DNA of 64,000 bases from Moorena sp. SIO3I8 (GTDB taxonomy: Bacteria > Cyanobacteriota > Cyanobacteriia > Cyanobacteriales > Coleofasciculaceae): the NCBI RefSeq assembly GCF_010692325.1, contig NZ_JAAHHW010000002.1:1-64000 (forward strand), given 5' to 3'. The translations under genes and the position numbers were made by a program. Below, one piece after another: positions 55,482-64,000 of this stretch (its first letter is position 1; every line of letters starts with the position of its first letter). The notes beneath the pieces are model-generated. The model searched no databases. It saw nothing but the letters and a program-made list of their open reading frames with translations, and was not told where the DNA came from.

Positions 55482-56072
55482 TCAAGAAACCCCTAGCTTT
55501 TTTTTGGTGGACTTGATATAATAGGAGGCTAGATACCTGATTTTGATCGGTTTACCCCTAAGCACGGCTGAATCGTGCTCAGGGAGAACTGGACTAGGAA
55601 CTCTCGATTTCTTGAGGTTGGCTTCTATATTCAAACATGAAGATTCCTGCTAGCATAGCTAAACTACAACCTCTATATGGTTAATTATTCTGTTAATTAG
55701 TTCAATAGGTTTTTCACTAATGTCGCTGCTTTACCTATCAGCTCAATGGCAAAAATGCCTAAACAGCGCTATAATAGCCATTTAGCGTTACTCATATTCT
55801 GTAACCTTGTTTATTTCTGATTCCCTACGTCTATAGTATCAGAAAATTTTCGCCCAGACCAGACCCTTCTGGGTAATTTCCTCATGAAATACCAGTCAAA
55901 TAGGTAAATAATTGATGTAGATAATTGAGACTATACATAAAGACTATACATAAAGAAACTATTTATATGGCCGTGCAACCGTTGGGTAAGCTGCCAATTC
56001 CCCATCACCAATAATTCCCCATCACCAATCAGGGATGATGCTTGGGTGTTCCACAATTGGGCAACGCCAATA
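55482..56072. other. Gene-free stretch upstream of the RsbW-like gene
   Basis: These 591 A/T-rich bases lie between two minus-strand genes. I see a small stem AGCACG/CGTGCT (about 55559-55577), a duplicated AGACTATACATAAAG (about 55928-55955), and CACCAATAATTCCCCATCACC-type short repeats near 56000. A small RNA gene is possible, but nothing identifies one. Confidence 0.4.
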
Positions 56073-57458
56073 TCAGTGCTCGAGAAAAGCAGCACATTCT
56101 ACATGGGAGGTTTGAGGAAAGAAGTCAGCAGGTTGGATGTGGGTTAACTGGTAGTAACCGTTGAGGCAAAGGAGTTTGAGGTCTCGTGCTAGGGTAGCTG
56201 GCTTACAGCTAATATAAACGATCCGTTTTGGTGCCACTTGCCTGAGGATGTCAATCACTGCTGGAGAACATCCCTTACGGGGTGGGTCAAGTATTACAAT
56301 ATCTGGGGCTATAGTCAAATGGGGGAGTAACTGGTCAACTGATCCCGCCTGAAATTTCACATTAGTGATCCGATTGTTCAAGGCATTTTGCTCAGCTTGC
56401 TCTACTGATGCGGCTTGCACTTCAATACCGATAGCTTGGCTTACCTGTTGAGCAAGGGGTAGAGTAAACGTCCCAATGCCACAGTAAGCATCAACTACAC
56501 ATTCATCCCCCTTCAGGGCTAGCTGTTTAATGATTAGGTTTAACAAAACCTCAGCCGCTTCAGTATTAACTTGGAAAAACGTATCTGGTCGCAGCCGCAA
56601 CTCAAGACCAGCAAAGTTCTCCCTCAAGTATGGCTGACCGGCAACACAATAGGTTTGGGAACCAAAAATGACATTACTGCGGTGGGGGTTATGATTCACA
56701 CAAACACCAACCAGTTGGGGATAACGATTTAGCCAAGTTTGCCCTTGGACATCCAAGTCTTTTAAATTCAGATCCGTTGTGACCAAGGTCAGCAACATCT
56801 CGCCAGTCCGTTGTCCAATCTGTAACGAAAGGTGACGCAATCGTCCTTGGTGGCGGCTTTCGTTGTATATCGACCAACCCAATTGCTGAATATCCTGCTT
56901 AATTTCCCCTAGCAGAGGATTCAATCGCTGGTCTTGCACGGGGCATTGATTAAGATTAATCAGCTGGTGGCTACCTTTTTGGTAGTAACCCGCTTGAACT
57001 GAACCCGTTGCTGAGCGTTTGAGGGGATAGGTAGCTTTGTTTCGATAGCCCAAGGGAGAATCTGTGGTTAAGATTGGTGCTACGGCGGGTTCGCTAAATC
57101 CACCAATGCGTTTGAGGGCTTGAATCACCTGATTTTGCTTAGCCAACTGCTGATAATCCCAGCTAACATGCTGCCATTGACAACCACCACACTTATCCGC
57201 GACGATACATCTGGGACGAACACGATTAGGGGATTCCACTAACAGTTGCTTTAACTTACCAGTGGCATAGTTAGGTTTGACCCGCATCAGGCGCACCAAA
57301 GCTCTATCCCCTGTGACAGTATCCGGAACAAAAACGACCCGATTTCCTAGGCGTCCAACGCCATCACCACTATCACTGAGGTCTGTAATCATTACCTCAA
57401 TCAGTTGACCTTGTTGCCAACACTCAGGGCTGGGCTGATTAGTTATCATCATTGGCAT
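56073..57458 (-). CDS. rlmD: 23S rRNA (uracil-C5)-methyltransferase, RlmD/RumA type
   Basis: The 461 aa enzyme methylates a 23S rRNA uridine at C5. It has an N-terminal TRAM domain (MITDLSDSGDGVGRLGNRVV), a Cys cluster for a 4Fe-4S centre (CIVADKCGGCQWQH plus CPVQD), a SAM site VVDAYCGIGTFTLPLAQ, ILDPPRKGC and the catalytic-Cys motif VYISCKPATLARDL. The start is ambiguous among the ATGs at 57458 and 6-9 bp downstream. I call it RlmD by motif; the exact target uridine is not proven by sequence. Confidence 0.9.
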   Translation of the reverse strand: MPMMITNQPSPECWQQGQLIEVMITDLSDSGDGVGRLGNRVVFVPDTVTGDRALVRLMRVKPNYATGKLKQLLVESPNRVRPRCIVADKCGGCQWQHVSWDYQQLAKQNQVIQALKRIGGFSEPAVAPILTTDSPLGYRNKATYPLKRSATGSVQAGYYQKGSHQLINLNQCPVQDQRLNPLLGEIKQDIQQLGWSIYNESRHQGRLRHLSLQIGQRTGEMLLTLVTTDLNLKDLDVQGQTWLNRYPQLVGVCVNHNPHRSNVIFGSQTYCVAGQPYLRENFAGLELRLRPDTFFQVNTEAAEVLLNLIIKQLALKGDECVVDAYCGIGTFTLPLAQQVSQAIGIEVQAASVEQAEQNALNNRITNVKFQAGSVDQLLPHLTIAPDIVILDPPRKGCSPAVIDILRQVAPKRIVYISCKPATLARDLKLLCLNGYYQLTHIQPADFFPQTSHVECAAFLEH

Positions 57459-57896
57459 TATATAGCAAAGGGAACAGGGAGTAGGGAGTAGGGAGTAGTG
57501 ATATCGGATTCAGTCGCTCATGGTGGAAACCCCCTCAGGTCGGCGCACCCGTCGCTACCTGTAGGGTGTATTATTAAGGTATCCTAGTAGTTATAGCGTT
57601 TTTGCGTAAATCCTGATAGTTTTGTTGTAATGCCAGCTTGAGATGGCAAGAGGGGGCAACGGATAGTTCAAGGGAATGTAAAGGATGGGGTAAGAGGGGA
57701 AAGAGACTATCGATGCAAGCATGCATGGGTTTTGCTCTATTTGTTGATCTTATGCCCAATGCCCTTCCGTTGTGTCACCCAAAGTCGGTAAACTACTAAT
57801 TAAAAGTTCTGGCAAGAAGTCCCGAGCTAAAATCTGTAATTTAGCTTGGGATGAATCGCCTGAGTAACTCAATAAAAAACTCCATAAACTAATAAC
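57459..57896. other. Gene-free stretch with heptamer array and dispersed repeat copy
   Basis: The part beside rlmD has GGGAGTA heptamers (about 57478-57497). At 57511-57534 lies the reverse copy of the repeat found at 6833-6856. The rest up to the apcD ATG is unremarkable; open frames on the minus strand here are weak or antisense to apcD. Confidence 0.55.
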
Positions 57897-58391
57897 ATGA
57901 GTGTAGTTAGTCAAGTCATTCTCAAAGCCGACGACGAGCTGAGATACCTCAGCTCTGGTGAACTCAGAAGTATCAATGATTTTTTGCAAAGTGGTGAGCA
58001 GCGATTGCGCATTGCTGCCACCCTGTCGGAAAATGAAAAAAAGATTGTACAAAAAGCCAGCAGTCAGCTGTGGCAGAAACGCCCTGACTTCATAGCACCA
58101 GGAGGCAATGCCTATGGTCAGCGTGAACGGAATCAGTGTTTACGGGACTATGGTTGGTACTTGCGGTTGGTCACCTATGGTGTACTTGCTGGTGATCAGA
58201 AACCTATTGAAGACATTGGTATCATCGGGGCAAGAGAAATGTATAATGCCCTAGGTGTGCCAATGGCAGGGATGTCAGAAGCGATAAATTGCTTAAAAGA
58301 GGCATCTTTGGGAATCCTAACCGATGAGGATGCTGACCTGACAGGTCCCTACTTCGATTACATTATTCAAGCAATGTCTCCTAAGTCCTAA
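57897..58391 (+). CDS. apcD: Allophycocyanin-B alpha subunit
   Basis: The 164 aa phycobiliprotein starts [20 protein letters not shown] and has the [20 protein letters not shown] segment with the bilin-binding Cys, then [18 protein letters not shown]. The N-terminus and C-terminus ([11 protein letters not shown]) match ApcD rather than ApcA. ApcD is a phycobilisome core terminal emitter that passes energy preferentially to photosystem I. As in many cyanobacteria it stands apart from the apcABC operon. This gene is the clearest evidence that the organism is a cyanobacterium. Confidence 0.93.
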   Translation: MSVVSQVILKADDELRYLSSGELRSINDFLQSGEQRLRIAATLSENEKKIVQKASSQLWQKRPDFIAPGGNAYGQRERNQCLRDYGWYLRLVTYGVLAGDQKPIEDIGIIGAREMYNALGVPMAGMSEAINCLKEASLGILTDEDADLTGPYFDYIIQAMSPKS

Positions 58392-58538
58392 GTCATTAGT
58401 CCTAAGTCATTGGTGATTAGTCATTAGTCATTGGTCATCTAAAAATAGCCAATGGTTAATTGTCAATGGTAAATTAACAATTAACCATTAACAATTAGCA
58501 ATTAGCAATTAACAAAAGACTAATGATTAATGACCTCA

Positions 58539-58565
58539 AATCCCACGCATTGTAGTCGTGGGATT
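58539..58565. repeat. 9-bp stem hairpin with T-rich tail upstream of a membrane-protein gene
   Basis: AATCCCACG (58539-58547) pairs with CGTGGGATT (58557-58565), followed by CTTT, 12 bp before the ATG at 58577. Such AATCCCACG hairpins also occur at ends of IS200/IS605-type elements, so it may be a solo end relic or a leader structure. Between apcD and this hairpin (58392-58538) are AAGTCATTAGTC and AATTAACAATT-type short repeats. Confidence 0.55.
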
Positions 58566-58576
58566 CTTTAAATTAC

Positions 58577-59071
58577 ATGTGGTTAATCAAAAAACTACCC
58601 TGGCTTCCATTATCAATTCTTCTGTTAAGCCATAGTATTTTTGGCTGGATGATATCTGTTGAATGTCAGGAATTGAGTTGGGTAGAACAGACTACATCAG
58701 GATCACATCATTCCTTATTTAAGGTATCGGTATGGCTCTGGCTGATTGGAGCAGTTTATATCTTGTTGATGGCTTTGGCTATAACTGCTCCAGTGTATCA
58801 GATTAGAAAATTGTACGGGACTTGGATGAAATCTGATACCAAAGCTTTTGTTTCCGTAATTTTCAGCTCTTTCCTAGGCGTTATCATCCTGCGCTGGATT
58901 CATTATTCTAGCCGTATCCTGGTGCTGATTGCTGCTGCTGCCTTAACCAGATTAGATCTTCAAACAGAAGGATACGGTGAATGGCAGGCTTTCTGGATTA
59001 TCTGTGGGGTTTCTCTAACAGGTTTTAGTGTAGGGTTATTACTAAATCAGTTACTAATAGCAATTATATAG
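58577..59071 (+). CDS. Hypothetical integral membrane protein
   Basis: The 164 aa protein has four hydrophobic spans at about 8-26, 48-75, 92-118 and 136-163. Short loops include SVECQELSWVEQTTSGSHHS and RKLYGTWMKSDTKA. No family motif is recognised. The ATG lies just after a hairpin and no clear Shine-Dalgarno site is present, so expression level is uncertain. It is not obviously linked to apcD in function. Confidence 0.6.
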   Translation: MWLIKKLPWLPLSILLLSHSIFGWMISVECQELSWVEQTTSGSHHSLFKVSVWLWLIGAVYILLMALAITAPVYQIRKLYGTWMKSDTKAFVSVIFSSFLGVIILRWIHYSSRILVLIAAAALTRLDLQTEGYGEWQAFWIICGVSLTGFSVGLLLNQLLIAII

Positions 59072-59105
59072 CCATGTTGATAGACATTAGTGTCGGCTTT
59101 TTAGT

Positions 59106-59284
59106 AATGGGTAATGGGTAATGGGTAATGGCGATATCCGAGTCGTCAACCTTAAACCTTCTAACCTTAAACCTTCTAACCTTCTAACCTTCTAACCTTC
59201 TAACCTTCAACCTTCAACCTTCTAACCTTAAACCTTCTAACCTTCTAACCTTCTAACCTTAAACCTTCTAACCTTAAACAATAA
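59106..59284. repeat. Tandem repeat array (ACCTTCTA)n/(CCTTAAA)n
   Basis: After a GTAATGG array (59106-59130), more than a dozen ACCTTCTA and CCTTAAA units fill the space up to the stop codon of the next minus-strand gene. They have the same 7-8 nt period as the other arrays. Confidence 0.9.
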
Positions 59285-59290
59285 ACACTA

Positions 59291-60091
59291 TTAATCTGTC
59301 TGGGGCAGTTTAATTTGAACTGCTCCTTCTGGTGTGATGATAACTTTACCACCTAGGGCTTCAATTCTACTAATGGCGATTTTGCTAGTGCGAGGGTCAG
59401 GGGAGTTATTTAACACCATTGACCAAGCACTTACTTGAGCTATCTTACTAGTAGGATTGCGCCTTATAAATTCAGCAGTGTTGCGGGAAATTTCAGCAAT
59501 GTTTTGACTTTGTTCATCAGGGGATTGACTTGCCCAATCGGCTGATTTTTCAAAGGATTGTTGGGCGGCTTTAGGGTCACCCAAAAATAATAATTCATCA
59601 ATTCCTTTGTAACGCCACACATAATAAGACTGAGGAGGAACTTTAGGGGATAGTGACTGGAGTCCTTTTTCCATTAAGGCGACGGATTTTTCTGGCATTC
59701 CTGCATATAAGGAGCTACTACTAGATAGAAAGAAATAGGCGGTTAAAAATTTGGGGTCTCGGTTTATTATAATGTCAAAGTACTCTGGGCTAAGCTGATA
59801 GCTAGTAATTCGGCGAGCGTCTTGATCACCAAAGTACTGAAGGAAATTCAGAAATACCCAGTCAGCTAATACATTATCGAAGCCAAATGTAGGTAGTCTC
59901 TCAAGGAGATTGAGATACACTTGTGTTGCTTCTACATCTCGCTGGAGGTCTGCAGGTGAGGTGTTTTTGGAGCTTTGTTTGAGGGCATTGAGTTGGGGTT
60001 GCTGTAGCTTTCCAACTACTAATATACAACCTAGGAGAATTATGATTGCTCCTAGGGATTGGGTTAGTCTTTGAGGAAATTGCCAAGGCAT
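59291..60091 (-). CDS. Conserved cyanobacterial membrane-anchored TPR-like protein
   Basis: The 266 aa protein has an N-terminal hydrophobic anchor (SLGAIIILLGCILVVGKL, about 12-29), then a helical repeat-like domain (LADWVFLNFLQYFGDQDAR, YFDIIINRDPKFLTAYFFLS, KAAQQSFEKSADWASQSPDE). It ends with a small strand region (GGKVIITPEGAVQIKLPQTD). The helix pairs resemble tetratricopeptides without exact consensus. It probably faces the periplasm or thylakoid lumen. Function is unknown. It starts 43 bp after the pcrA stop codon, so co-transcription is likely. Confidence 0.65.
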   Translation of the reverse strand: MPWQFPQRLTQSLGAIIILLGCILVVGKLQQPQLNALKQSSKNTSPADLQRDVEATQVYLNLLERLPTFGFDNVLADWVFLNFLQYFGDQDARRITSYQLSPEYFDIIINRDPKFLTAYFFLSSSSSLYAGMPEKSVALMEKGLQSLSPKVPPQSYYVWRYKGIDELLFLGDPKAAQQSFEKSADWASQSPDEQSQNIAEISRNTAEFIRRNPTSKIAQVSAWSMVLNNSPDPRTSKIAISRIEALGGKVIITPEGAVQIKLPQTD

Positions 60092-60134
60092 CTGTCTAAG
60101 ATGAAGTATTAAGTATCAAGTACCGACTCGACTA

Positions 60135-63074
60135 TCAAAACATGCCCACTTTACTGTCAATTAAGTCTGAGGGTAACTCCTTGAGAAACTGAGAAGGGTT
60201 AGCTGGTTCCCGATTCCCATAAAAGCGGCGCTCATGAGCATGGGACAAAAACAGTTGTTCCTGAGCGCGAGTAATCCCTACATAACACAAACGCCTTTCT
60301 TCCTCCAACGCGACAGGATCCCTAAGACTACGACTGTGAGGAAACAGTCCTTGCTCTAGGCCGACTAGAAAGACAATCGGAAATTCTAGCCCTTTAGCAG
60401 AGTGAAGGGTCATTAAAGAAACTGCTTTTTTCCCCTCTTCGAGGTTATCCATGTCAGAGGCAAGAGTTGCATTAGCAAGAAACCCTTCTAAGCTCGTTTC
60501 TTCGTTTTCTTCTTGAAATTGCTGGACTGCATTAAACAATTCTACAATATTTTCCAATCGATTCTCAGCTTCTTCAGTTCCTTTGTTTCTTAAATCGCCA
60601 ATATAACCAGACTCTTCCATAATCCCTTTGAGAATCTCTAATGCTGTTCGGTTTTCCATTTGCTCCTGCCATTGAGACATAAGCTGAGAAAATTTATTGA
60701 CCGCTTTAGCTGACCTTCCCGCAAATGTATGAACTGAGGTTTCATCACTGAGAATTTCCCACAATGGAACTCCTAATTCTTGGGCAGCTGTGACCAGATT
60801 GTTAATGGTAGTTTGTCCAATACCTCGTCGAGGAGTATTGATAATGCGCAATAGACTAACAGTGTCGGATGGGTTTGCGATCGCTCTGAGGTAAGCCAGA
60901 GCATCTTTAATTTCTTTACGGTCATAGAACTTTAACCCACCAACTACAGTATAGAGAATATCCGCTCTGATCAAAACGTCTTCAAAGGCACGGGATTGAG
61001 CATTAGTACGATAAAGAATAGCAAAACTGCCGCCATCCAGTTCTGGATTTTGTCGTTTTAGTTGGATAATTTGACTGACTACAAACTGAGCTTCTTCCAA
61101 TTCGTCATCAGCGGCAAAACAATAGATTTTTTCCCCGATACCCCGTGTTGCTCGCAGAACTTTATCAATCCGCTGGGTATTATTTTCGATCAGGTGGTTA
61201 GCAGCTTGAAGAATATTTTCCCTAGAGCGATAGTTTTCTTCTAGCTTGACCATAGTGCGAGTATCTTGGTCTGGTAAACCATCACCAAAGTCTTGCTGAA
61301 AACCCAGAAGGATGGTGAAGTCTGCCATTCGGAAACTGTAGATAGAGTTATGAGTAAGCAATCCATCGCTAAAGTAGACATGGTGCTTCTCTACGTCTAG
61401 GCTATACACCAAGCCACTGTATTCCTGACGCTGAATCCTAATTGGTTTCCAAGCCACTGTTTTGCCACCCTGATAGACAGCTATATCCATCAGTTCTGGT
61501 AATAAATTAATCGCTGCTAGCTCGATAGTACTTTTACCCCTTCCGCCTTGATAGGCAATGTCAGGGCTGTAAATGGGGTAGTTTGGGTCGAGTCCAAAGT
61601 CTTGAAGACAGGAAATCCCCCGTTCTGGTAACACATCACCCAGTGCATTAAATAACTGCTCCAGCATCTGACGAGTGTACTCAGTGGCACCATTAATTGG
61701 TTCAAACGGGGCAGTGGGAATACCATAGCGTGCGGCAATATAAGACACTTTGAAGGAAGCTTCTGTCCGATTGTCGGTTACCACGAGAATCCAAGCGGCA
61801 TCTGCTTTCTCAACCCTGGCTCGATAGCCTAACTGAAATCCACCATCGCTTTTAAATAGCTTGCACCATCCGACTCGGTACCACTGACCTCGGCGGATTA
61901 GGTAGACAACATGAGTCTTTTTCTTAGCTTGCTGATTCCACCGGATTGGCCATCGATGGTTTGGTGTGGAGCGAGTAGTTTGGCTATCAACCGTTACCTC
62001 AATCAGATGCCCACTAAAAGGACGACTGGCTTTGTTGAAACGATAACCATTCACTCTGCCAACTACTGCGGAAGAATGAGGGTTATAGCTGACTAACCGA
62101 TGTTGATTTGGGTCTAGTGCTTCGATGGGAACATATCCTTCAGTAGTGAGTACTTGAGTACCTGGTGGCTGACACTGGTCTGCATCCCCTACTACAAAAA
62201 CTGAGCGATTCTGCCAATCCCACTGACTCTTTCGAGTTTCGCCATTGGTAGTCAATAAGCGAATCAGTTCATACTGAATCCGATTGGTATCTTGATACTC
62301 ATCCACTAAAATGTGATAAAATTGCTGATGCCAGTAGCTTAAGACCGACTCATTCTGTTGGAATAGCCTCATTGGCACTAAGATGAGGTCATCAAAGTCC
62401 AAAGCATTGTTAGCAGCTAATTGCTCTTGGTAGTGACTATAGACATCAGCAATCACTCGTCCCCGGAAATTCGACTGTTCTAGCTCAAACTGCTGGGGAG
62501 AAAAACCACGATTTTTGGCATTGCTGATGGCATAGCGCACAGAACGGGGGTTAAATTTGTGGTCATCAAGATTTAAGGTTTGAGTGACAATGGTTTTAAC
62601 CAGGGTCTGGGCATCGGATTCGTCAAAGATGGAAAAGTTCCGATTCCACTTCCGTCCCTGATCATCTTGATATTTATTGATATCGAAGCGGAGAATCCGA
62701 GCAAACAGACTGTGGAAGGTGCCAATCCACAACGGTTTGGTGATAGTTTTGTAAACACGCGATCGCAACTGAGTTTGTTGGTCTTCTGGCAGAAGCTCCA
62801 ACCTTTGACCATACTTCTGTTCCGCCAGCTGCTGAGCAAATATTTGCTCAATCCGCCCTTTCATTTCCCGTGCGGCTTTGTTAGTGAACGTCACCGCTAA
62901 GATATTTTCTGGTGAGACCTTGTGTTTGAGAATCAGATTAGCAATACGATAGGTCAAGGCTCGGGTTTTGCCAGACCCGGCACCAGCAACAACTAACAAG
63001 GGACCACAGAAATGTTCAACGGCTTGAAGTTGGGAAGGGTTAAGGTGGCTCAGGAAATCAGGGGTTGTACTCAT
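60135..63074 (-). CDS. pcrA: PcrA/UvrD-type DNA helicase with intein
   Basis: The 979 aa precursor is a 3'-5' SF1A helicase. The Walker A is VVAGAGSGKTRALTYRI (near residue 30), Walker B is ILVDEYQDTNRIQYEL, and late motifs are LHSAKGLEFPIVFLVGLEQG and YVGITRAQEQL. An intein interrupts motif III at VVGDADQ/SIYSFR (residues 301-576), leaving an about 703-residue mature helicase, a little short at the C-terminus compared with typical PcrA. The enzyme works in nucleotide excision repair and fork restart. It starts MSTTPDFLSHLNPSQ. Confidence 0.94.
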   Translation of the reverse strand: MSTTPDFLSHLNPSQLQAVEHFCGPLLVVAGAGSGKTRALTYRIANLILKHKVSPENILAVTFTNKAAREMKGRIEQIFAQQLAEQKYGQRLELLPEDQQTQLRSRVYKTITKPLWIGTFHSLFARILRFDINKYQDDQGRKWNRNFSIFDESDAQTLVKTIVTQTLNLDDHKFNPRSVRYAISNAKNRGFSPQQFELEQSNFRGRVIADVYSHYQEQLAANNALDFDDLILVPMRLFQQNESVLSYWHQQFYHILVDEYQDTNRIQYELIRLLTTNGETRKSQWDWQNRSVFVVGDADQCQPPGTQVLTTEGYVPIEALDPNQHRLVSYNPHSSAVVGRVNGYRFNKASRPFSGHLIEVTVDSQTTRSTPNHRWPIRWNQQAKKKTHVVYLIRRGQWYRVGWCKLFKSDGGFQLGYRARVEKADAAWILVVTDNRTEASFKVSYIAARYGIPTAPFEPINGATEYTRQMLEQLFNALGDVLPERGISCLQDFGLDPNYPIYSPDIAYQGGRGKSTIELAAINLLPELMDIAVYQGGKTVAWKPIRIQRQEYSGLVYSLDVEKHHVYFSDGLLTHNSIYSFRMADFTILLGFQQDFGDGLPDQDTRTMVKLEENYRSRENILQAANHLIENNTQRIDKVLRATRGIGEKIYCFAADDELEEAQFVVSQIIQLKRQNPELDGGSFAILYRTNAQSRAFEDVLIRADILYTVVGGLKFYDRKEIKDALAYLRAIANPSDTVSLLRIINTPRRGIGQTTINNLVTAAQELGVPLWEILSDETSVHTFAGRSAKAVNKFSQLMSQWQEQMENRTALEILKGIMEESGYIGDLRNKGTEEAENRLENIVELFNAVQQFQEENEETSLEGFLANATLASDMDNLEEGKKAVSLMTLHSAKGLEFPIVFLVGLEQGLFPHSRSLRDPVALEEERRLCYVGITRAQEQLFLSHAHERRFYGNREPANPSQFLKELPSDLIDSKVGMF
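61347..62174 (-). other. Mini-intein in PcrA (276 residues)
   Basis: The intein begins at Cys301 (CQPPGTQVLTTEGYVPIEAL), has the block B TPNHRW with Thr370 and His373, and ends with VYFSDGLLTHN (His575, Asn576) followed by extein Ser577. All splice-site residues are present, so self-splicing is likely. No LAGLIDADG or HNH endonuclease motif is visible; the middle has a small QLGYRARVEKADAAWILVV domain instead. It sits in the highly conserved GDADQ-SIYSFR motif, a common site for helicase inteins. Confidence 0.9.
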
Positions 63075-63210
63075 AGGGGCGGATAAAATGCGATCGCAGA
63101 TCTAGCTAGATCTATTTATCTTATAGCTGAGGCTATTCTAATGTTTAGTTTTTCCAGTGTGATTCTAAATATCCGATGATCTAGCAGCGCTCAATGGTCC
63201 ATAAACACTT

Positions 63211-63311
63211 TCCCTACTCCCTACTCCCTACTCCCTACTCCCTACTCCCTACTCCCTACTCCCTACTCCCTACTCCCTACTCCCTACTCCCTACTCCCTA
63301 CTCCCTACTCC
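63211..63311. repeat. Heptamer array (TCCCTAC)n, about 14 units
   Basis: Near-perfect CTACTCC/TCCCTAC units run without a break for about 100 bases and end 21 bp before the recR ATG, followed by CCGATT units. This is the longest array in the window. Confidence 0.97.
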
Positions 63312-63331
63312 CGATTCCCGATTCTTGACTG

Positions 63332-63928
63332 ATGGTTTACACACGCCCCCTCGCTCGCTTAATTGAAGAGCTACAACGCCTGCCTGGAGTTGGTCCAAAG
63401 ACTGCCCAACGACTAGCCCTTCATATCCTCAAGCGTCCAACACCGGAAGTCAAAGCCCTAGCGCAAGCGTTGGTGGAAGCCAAACAACAAGTTGGTTTTT
63501 GTAGAGTATGCTTTCACTTGTCTGCTGAACCGGTCTGCCAAATTTGCCGCAATTCCAACCGGGACCAGAAGACTATCTGTGTAGTTGCCGACTCAAGGGA
63601 TGTGATTGCCATCGAAAAAACCCGCGAGTACCGAGGCCAATACCACGTTCTGGGAGGAGTGATCTCCCCTATGGATGGCATTGGTCCAGAACAACTCCAT
63701 ATCCAGCAACTTGTACAACGAGTCAGCCAGAAAACGATTCAAGAAGTCATTTTAGCCATCAATCCCAGTGTAGAAGGGGAGACAACCACACTATATATAG
63801 GTCAACTGATCAGGCCGTTTACCAAAGTGACTCGAATTGCCTTTGGTTTACCCATGGGGGGAGACCTAGAATATGCAGATGAAGTCACCCTAGCTAGAGC
63901 CTTAGAAGGACGCCGTGAGTTGGATTAA
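63332..63928 (+). CDS. recR: Recombination protein RecR
   Basis: The 198 aa protein works with RecFO in gap repair. It has the N-terminal helix-hairpin-helix ([20 protein letters not shown]), a C4 zinc finger (Cys57, Cys60, Cys69, Cys72: [18 protein letters not shown]), a TOPRIM domain ([31 protein letters not shown]) and the C-terminal [20 protein letters not shown]. The length is normal. The repeat array directly upstream leaves little room for a conventional promoter close to the ATG. Confidence 0.95.
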   Translation: MVYTRPLARLIEELQRLPGVGPKTAQRLALHILKRPTPEVKALAQALVEAKQQVGFCRVCFHLSAEPVCQICRNSNRDQKTICVVADSRDVIAIEKTREYRGQYHVLGGVISPMDGIGPEQLHIQQLVQRVSQKTIQEVILAINPSVEGETTTLYIGQLIRPFTKVTRIAFGLPMGGDLEYADEVTLARALEGRRELD

Positions 63929-63960
63929 GCATTCGTGAGTTGGATTAAGCATTCGTGAAG
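63914..63960. repeat. 20-bp tandem duplication over the recR stop codon
   Basis: CGTGAGTTGGATTAAGCATT occurs at 63914-63933 and again at 63934-63953, with a partial third copy CGTGAAG. The first copy encodes the last residues and TAA stop of recR. The protein itself is unaffected. Confidence 0.85.
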
Positions 63961-64000
63961 GATGAATTATCAAGTGAGAAGATACTTCATCCTCCATCCT

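Noticed and set aside
57574-57759. 61-codon minus-strand frame
   Set aside because: No conserved pattern or ribosome site, and it lies in repeat-bearing spacer DNA.
57750-58052. 100-codon minus-strand frame
   Set aside because: It is mostly antisense to apcD.
61347-62174. LAGLIDADG homing endonuclease in the intein
   Set aside because: No such motif is visible and the insert is too short for a full endonuclease domain.
63211-63311. CRISPR-like regular repeats
   Set aside because: The units are 7 nt with no spacers, so this is a minisatellite.

Overview
The window looks like chromosomal DNA of a filamentous cyanobacterium. The evidence is an orphan allophycocyanin-B alpha gene (apcD), the fbp-tal-zwf-opcA oxidative pentose phosphate cluster with the cyanobacterial assembly factor OpcA, several small cyanobacteria-only proteins, frequent GCGATCGC (HIP1) octamers, and many 7-nt-period tandem repeats between genes. 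The repeat load and the large accessory locus fit a big-genome genus such as Moorena, but that genus guess is inference. No rRNA, tRNA or CRISPR array was seen.

Layout. Positions 1-5.6 kb are accessory: the edge of a probable transposase gene, a DUF29 protein, a CHAT/pentapeptide-repeat protein next to a degenerate PIN-DUF1822 fusion, and a ribbon-helix-helix regulator divergent from a small membrane protein across repeated operator-like boxes. Positions 5.6-11 kb hold housekeeping genes (hrcA, a rhodanese, cysE, a flavin-oxidase-like protein, an RRM RNA-binding protein) and a gene-free, hairpin-bounded relic that looks like an IS200/IS605-type non-autonomous element. Positions 11.5-19 kb carry central carbon metabolism: pfkA (minus strand), divergent from fbp-tal-zwf-opcA (plus strand). 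cbiA follows, with an in-frame minisatellite inside its coding sequence.

Positions 20.7-49.2 kb form one striking divergent locus of about 28 kb. The minus arm reads 212 aa protein, two Gly-Gly-X-rich proteins, a tandem pseudo-lipase, a third Gly-rich protein, a 3201 aa protein with a DUF6603-like region, and two uncharacterised proteins (529 and 365 aa). The plus arm reads a 1272 aa protein, a 453 aa beta-sandwich-like protein, an acyl carrier protein, two ketosynthases with intact Cys-His-His sites, a FabG-like reductase and an Asp/Asn beta-hydroxylase-family (LpxO-like) dioxygenase. A 0.8 kb control region with a perfect 23-bp hairpin and a sigma70-type promoter separates the arms. I propose that this couples an acyl-chain building and hydroxylating module to a very large beta-rich and polyglycine-rich protein assembly. 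None of the structural proteins has a visible signal peptide. The function is unknown, and this is the best candidate here for an undescribed system.

Positions 49.5-64 kb return to dispersed genes: an FkbM methyltransferase, glycolate oxidase subunits glcE and glcF, small cyanobacterial proteins, an RsbW-like ATPase, rlmD, apcD, a membrane protein, pcrA interrupted by a 276-residue intein, and recR directly downstream of a 14-unit heptamer array.
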